A DNA stretch of 10,753 nt, taken from Planctomycetota bacterium (GTDB taxonomy: Bacteria; Planctomycetota; UBA1135; UBA2386). Shown piece after piece: positions 8,101 to 10,753 of this stretch. The DNA is taken from positions 1 through 10,753 of the forward strand of contig JAGQQZ010000061.1 of NCBI GenBank assembly GCA_020425915.1, in the 5' to 3' direction. Position 1 is the stretch's first letter; each line of letters opens with the position of its first letter. The notes under the pieces were generated by a model. That model saw nothing but the letters and a program-made list of their open reading frames with translations. It ran no database searches and had not been told where the DNA came from. Both the position numbers and the translations under genes were made by a program.

Positions 8101-9140
8101 GCTTCGTTCGCGACTTCGGTGACTTCCTCGGCGACCGCACGCGCGATCACGACCCGATCGCCCTGCCGCTTCTCGTCGAGTTCCGGGTGTTCCCGGACAA
8201 CACGCTCGACACCGCGACTTCGGCGAACCTGTTCTGGATCGGTCACGTCGGTCGGCCCTACAGCGACCAGACCGTGAACTTCGATGCGGGTGGCTACTAC
8301 AACCAGAACCACACGATCAACACTCAGGGTCGTCAGAACGGCACCGGTCAGTTCACGCACGCGAGCTGCACCGGCGCGGCGCTGCCGAACTTCCGCGTCC
8401 ACTCCTCGGGTGGCATCGACCCGGTCTCGGGCGAGCAGGTGCTGATCAACCCGGACGACGAGGTCACCGCCCGCGGCGGCATCATCACCGACATCGGCAT
8501 CGGCGCCCTGCCGCACACGGGTCTTGCCCGCGTGCCGGCCGGGGACAGCCACCAGCACTGGGCGCAGGCCGACTTCGTTCGCCGCGTCTCGGTCGTCACG
8601 GCCGGGTTCTTCGACACGTGGCGTCCGAACCGTCATGCGCTCGACCCGCTCGCCGAAGGCGCACCGCCGGCGCTCCCGAGCGATCTCGGTCGGCCCGTGT
8701 TCGACGGTGACAACTTCGGAGTCGGTGATCTGCTGGTCTTGACCGATCCACCGTTCCAGTCGGGTGGTGCGACCTTGACCGTCGAGCTCCGCGGCGCGGA
8801 ACGCATCGGCGATGGTGGCAGCAACGAGATCTACGATCCGCTGACCGACGACCACCCGTCGTCGCGCGGCAACCTGCTGAACCCGAACTACGCGTGCGAG
8901 GCCTATCGCTACGCTTCGCCGACCGCGAACGCTTTCTTCGAGGCGGTGCCGCGCGTTCCGGCGACCGGGCTGACGCCGTACGTCGAGGTCGAGAACCTCG
9001 ACACGATCCGCGACAACCGCGGCCTGCTGCCGCGCTACATGAACTACCGGATCGTGATGGAGAACAACATCGATTCGGTCCCGACGGTCTCGCCGAAGCT
9101 GCGGAACCTGATGATCGTCTACCGGATGGCTCCGCGGTGA
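5115..9140 (+). CDS. Type A lipoprotein, complete, with C-terminal domain shared with gene 1
   Basis: Complete 1341-residue predicted lipoprotein. The signal peptide has Arg11, an Ala/Leu-rich core and lipobox FAGC with Cys29 followed by Asp, then a Gly/Ser-rich linker. The start is set by GGAGG nine bases upstream. The middle is beta-rich. An Ig-like strand pattern occurs around residue 175 (AAIKLNFDRPL) and again around 520-560 (SIGLKFSEPMDL), the usual mark of SbsA/Big_5-type domains. DQNNDGTL at 586-593 fits a DxNxDGxL calcium-binding loop. From about residue 801 to the end it is collinear with gene 1: FNIDVEQLHWAP (823), LGHSDKRP, TWRD, ALPLL, ADFVRR, and the terminal NYRIVM...VYRM. The distance from DVEQ to the C-terminus is about 520 codons here and 507 in gene 1. 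Several Cys occur in the mature part, including SCDLDC. It follows gene 2 after 22 bp and is probably in the same transcript. The enzymatic role is not recognised; an envelope or surface structural role is inferred. Confidence 0.95.
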   Translation: MSSPIHSTPLRIAAAAALVGATGLFFAGCDGGSSGGATGDQTQIARPTLLNVEYGRLVDIYAYRRTNQANPDRRDSRFRCPVLIEKNVVIDPNVETEELFDAIGGERLDADFRFLPFDASVGHDELMILWDDQDPLEGPKFQAALTQAKSRLREIPASYRDQNTATRPIPVVPRNAAIKLNFDRPLGLTLNFFDANPGSLQLLEIVNDPNAVSAPQAFAPARYRVLPGDKALIVDTTLIGGEALGRSSSTGLSPSPDRQTANFRIAIPIDGLASRAFEIEQDPVPELNAIDSVGNRAVIRDFRSGNITDGSVAVLADTIAPTIIGEFPMGITAVDATTNTLTLNKRGNLVPLRGRIPFVDGAIIPTTGLPGGRTTVPTVNSSLNRERLQAGDVIRQVVMSPTGEAVTLRAEIIENLEVGSQSTSAQYPAPGLTESGSDGGELAVARVRVSTIEGFDGAGNRVTFVGDNANPLGLDCVARTRYYESLAYSGEYGIDAKVSDADRRGMFIVVDPDPNQISTPAEGAIRFVEPLSSIGLKFSEPMDLEGLDTLRNFVLANEEVNVQQFLPVLDSPKSSGLSLLASRIVDQNNDGTLLKVLPPLGLFHANGGTERYWFHALLDEVRDLSGNKLDIYDRRPAQTVQVPMRDDGGVTDVEVEVPFESFSVQLEIDPAALANRVGSRVYRFEGADEDGSKPGSIDLFGQFRLIDGELLAAETTRFSAVCDNTTMSVITRMDKGECALDGGTAGFPMYIPPQFPGTGPGFLYQVPSVVYTRTQNFPTVFQPPGPPVNFGGIVEPHVRRGSRMQMTYREDDFGLSMHDKQQFNIDVEQLHWAPWNDGDVLFDEFDRYSILLGHSDKRPDLAFFLNDADNSCDLDCGSLNSGLSLTFDENVLNGSKMKRVVDNAKYVVQPSLAFRTGNTKFVPYAQFEDTYTWRDSRLVSWDMETDSAIGLGGVLDATQVPPNGDRTASVSSPWTPDMPNDAALDHTEGFIPGPGGFVRDFGDFLGDRTRDHDPIALPLLVEFRVFPDNTLDTATSANLFWIGHVGRPYSDQTVNFDAGGYYNQNHTINTQGRQNGTGQFTHASCTGAALPNFRVHSSGGIDPVSGEQVLINPDDEVTARGGIITDIGIGALPHTGLARVPAGDSHQHWAQADFVRRVSVVTAGFFDTWRPNRHALDPLAEGAPPALPSDLGRPVFDGDNFGVGDLLVLTDPPFQSGGATLTVELRGAERIGDGGSNEIYDPLTDDHPSSRGNLLNPNYACEAYRYASPTANAFFEAVPRVPATGLTPYVEVENLDTIRDNRGLLPRYMNYRIVMENNIDSVPTVSPKLRNLMIVYRMAPR

Positions 9141-9147
9141 CACGCGT

Positions 9148-9168
9148 TCGAGGGTGCTGAACCCTCGA
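9148..9168 (+). terminator. Perfect 8-bp hairpin after gene 3
   Basis: TCGAGGGT (9148-9155), loop GCTGA, then ACCCTCGA (9161-9168): a perfect 8-bp inverted repeat starting eight bases after the stop of gene 3. No T-run follows directly. Together with the next hairpin it probably marks the 3' end of the transcript, or protects it from exonucleases. Confidence 0.55.
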
Positions 9169-9170
9169 TT

Positions 9171-9205
9171 GCACGGGGCGAAGCCAGAGGGCTTTCGCCC
9201 CGTGC
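9171..9205 (+). terminator. Strong GC-rich hairpin, probable terminator
   Basis: GCACGGGGCGAA (9171-9182) pairs perfectly with TTCGCCCCGTGC (9194-9205). Three more G-C pairs (GCC/GGC) follow inside, past one bulged T at 9193, around an AGAG tetraloop. The 15-pair stem is the strongest inverted repeat I found in the window and lies between genes 3 and 4. Downstream there is only TCGATTTC rather than a proper T-run, so it is either a weak intrinsic terminator or an mRNA 3'-end stabiliser. As an inverted repeat it would also fold on the opposite strand. Confidence 0.7.
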
Positions 9206-9269
9206 TCGATTTCGGGAAGCCGTGTCGGATGGTCGATCGTTAACCTGCAGCGACGCCGTTCCTTCGTCC

Positions 9270-10753
9270 ATGCGCAGTTCGACCGCCCCAGCTCCCCGAT
9301 CCGTCATCGGCGCTTCCGTCGCGCTGCTGCTCGGACTGATCGCTGGTTGCGCACCCGATCCGACGCCGGCGGAGCCGATGGCCATCGTCAGGATCGCGCC
9401 GGCGCTCGATGCGGACGATCCGCCGCGAGTGTTCCTGAACCAAGAGATCACGGTCTACTTCAGCCAGCCGGTCGAGAAGACCTCGGTCAATCGGGATGCG
9501 TTCCGAGTCGTCGACGCCAACGGCAACCACGTCGACGGCACTCTCCGCGTCGGTCTTCGCTCGGTCACGTTCGAGCCGGTTCCGCCGGTCGCGGCGACCC
9601 TCGACGATGGGTCGTTCCGTCCGTCCGGTCGGTACACCCTGGAGATCGCCGGGATGCCCCTGTGGAACACCCTGCGCTCCGTGTCCGGCGAGCGGTTGGC
9701 GCGCGGCTTCTCGTGTCCGTTCGACATCGTTCCGGTCGAGGGCGCCGCGGACCACGCGACGCCGTTCTTGCCGCACGGCGCCGTGACGGAGCCGTTCGGT
9801 TTGATGGAGCGTACCGAACCGCGGCTCGCCGCCGACGTGGGCACGGTCGACCTCCACTTCAACCTGGCCGTACTGCCGCCTTCGGCGACGATCGACGCTC
9901 TGCAGGTCTACGAGGTCTCGAGTGGTCAGCGGCGACGCGTGTGGCCCCAGACCGTCCGTGTGCTGGGTGAGCGTCGGCCGCACGCCGAGCACTACGGGAG
10001 CACGGTGCGTCTCTCCTTCGGGCCCGGTCAACTCGATCCGTGGCCGTCGCTCTACTACATGTTTCTCCGAGGCTCCGAAGGACAGTCGCTGCGCGACTAC
10101 CTGGGCCGCCCGCTCGTCGATGGCGATCGCGTCCTCGAGCTCGATGTCGTGCCGGGCGATCGTCCTCGCGTCATGGTTCTCGGTGGCAGTGAGCCCTGGC
10201 ACCTGAGCCGCGAGGTCGCGGCGCCGCTCGGTTTCGCGCAGCGTGGCACGCGCGTCGAGGTGCAGTGCGGCGTGGAGGCCGGTGACGGACGCCACGGGTG
10301 GTTGCGGCCGCGCAGTTCGCTGACGATCGAGCCGGGACAGAGATTCGATCGTGGCGATGGGGTCCTGGTCGAGGCCAGCGCGGACCTCCAGTTCCTCGGC
10401 ATCGACATCGGCCCGGGCGTGACCGTTCGCGTCGTGTCGCGTGAGCCGATCCGGATTCGTTCGGTCGGTTCCGTCTCGATCCGCGGGCGACTGCTGCTGG
10501 AGACTCCGATGGGGGACGCCGGTTGGCTCGGCGGAGAGAGATTCGGACAAGGCGAGATCGTCGATCTCGACCGGTTGCTCGAGGCGTCGGGATGCGCGTT
10601 CGTCGTCGGCGGACACTTCCACAACGCGGGCTCAGTGGAACACGTCCACGAAGGCGAGCGTGGATCGCCGTTGACGCTCGTCGTCGTCGGACAGCTGGAG
10701 TCGACCGGTCGAGCACCGGCCGAAGTCATCGTCGGGATGGATGATCGCAACCA
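9270..10753 (+). CDS. Type B lipoprotein, 5' part (runs off window end)
   Basis: Open frame of 494 whole codons from the ATG at 9270 to the window edge, with no stop. The start gives a standard lipoprotein signal: MRSS, Arg10, hydrophobic core LLLGLIAGC, lipobox IAGC with Cys27. No Shine-Dalgarno is visible. Residues 40-160 match the N-terminal Ig-like domain of gene 2: FLNQEITVYFSQPV at 55-68, with the same nine-residue spacing between the two Phe, and FRPSGRY at 116. Residues 375-417 align almost without gaps to the beta-turn module of gene 2 (IGPGVTVR...GSVSIRGRL against IPAGKTVR...GDFEVAGTL, about 12 of 42 identical by eye). Unlike gene 2, no long Gly run follows in the part seen. Instead there is a His cluster HFH-x6-HVH at 449-460. 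Composition also differs from the neighbours, being more charged and less Asn-rich. It lies 129 bp beyond gene 3, after two hairpins, so it may be a separate transcription unit. Function unknown. Confidence 0.9.
   Translation, partial: MRSSTAPAPRSVIGASVALLLGLIAGCAPDPTPAEPMAIVRIAPALDADDPPRVFLNQEITVYFSQPVEKTSVNRDAFRVVDANGNHVDGTLRVGLRSVTFEPVPPVAATLDDGSFRPSGRYTLEIAGMPLWNTLRSVSGERLARGFSCPFDIVPVEGAADHATPFLPHGAVTEPFGLMERTEPRLAADVGTVDLHFNLAVLPPSATIDALQVYEVSSGQRRRVWPQTVRVLGERRPHAEHYGSTVRLSFGPGQLDPWPSLYYMFLRGSEGQSLRDYLGRPLVDGDRVLELDVVPGDRPRVMVLGGSEPWHLSREVAAPLGFAQRGTRVEVQCGVEAGDGRHGWLRPRSSLTIEPGQRFDRGDGVLVEASADLQFLGIDIGPGVTVRVVSREPIRIRSVGSVSIRGRLLLETPMGDAGWLGGERFGQGEIVDLDRLLEASGCAFVVGGHFHNAGSVEHVHEGERGSPLTLVVVGQLESTGRAPAEVIVGMDDRN

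Noticed and set aside
6903..9143. 746-residue antisense ORF over the 3' half of gene 3
   Set aside because: Same shadow composition; the + frame matches gene 1 over its whole C-terminal region.
9206..9269. Promoter for gene 4
   Set aside because: The stretch contains short palindromes (CGATCG, GTTAAC) but no convincing -35/-10 pair, so none is claimed.
9240..10622. 460-residue antisense ORF over gene 4
   Set aside because: The + frame has a lipoprotein signal and similarity to gene 2, while the antisense product looks like the other shadows and would begin inside gene 4.

Overview
The window is GC-rich and almost fully coding on the + strand. It holds four large genes in a row: the 3' part of one (1-1715), two complete genes (1802-5092 and 5115-9140) and the 5' part of a fourth that is still open at the window edge (9270-10753). 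I see no RNA gene, transposase, phage gene, CRISPR array or housekeeping gene. The three genes with visible N-termini all begin with a lipoprotein signal peptide ending in a clear lipobox (LSGC, FAGC, IAGC). The products are therefore expected to be exported, lipid-anchored cell-envelope or surface proteins. They are large, beta-rich, rich in Asn, Asp, Gly and aromatics, and poor in Lys. No enzyme active site is evident.

Organism: high GC, very large lipoproteins with bacterial Ig-like (SbsA/Big_5-like) domains and a glycine-rich beta-repeat region fit a large-genome diderm bacterium. Planctomycetota is my first guess and Myxococcota or a similar phylum the second. There is no taxonomic marker here, so this is inference.

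Layout: the genes appear to form two A-B pairs. Type A (genes 1 and 3) share a C-terminal region of about 530 residues, collinear to the last residues, with motifs DVEQ-x2-WAP, LGHS-x2-RP and TWRD. Type B (genes 2 and 4) share an N-terminal Ig-like block (FLN-x6-F-S-x-PV, then FRP-x-(G)R-Y) and a later beta-repeat turn (IxxGxTVR...G...G.L). In gene 2 this turn runs into a roughly 250-residue glycine-rich region. Genes 1, 2 and 3 also end in a related terminal strand motif (...[WY]-[RD]-[IF]...V-x-x-S/P...-[YF]-R-[FM]).

Expression: genes 1 to 3 are tightly spaced (86 and 22 bp gaps) and probably co-transcribed. Gene 3 has a clear GGAGG ribosome-binding site. After gene 3 two consecutive hairpins (9148-9168 and 9171-9205) look like a transcription end point, so gene 4 may be a separate unit or expressed by read-through. 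The likely biological theme is a set of paralogous surface lipoproteins made together, possibly assembling with one another. The function is unknown.
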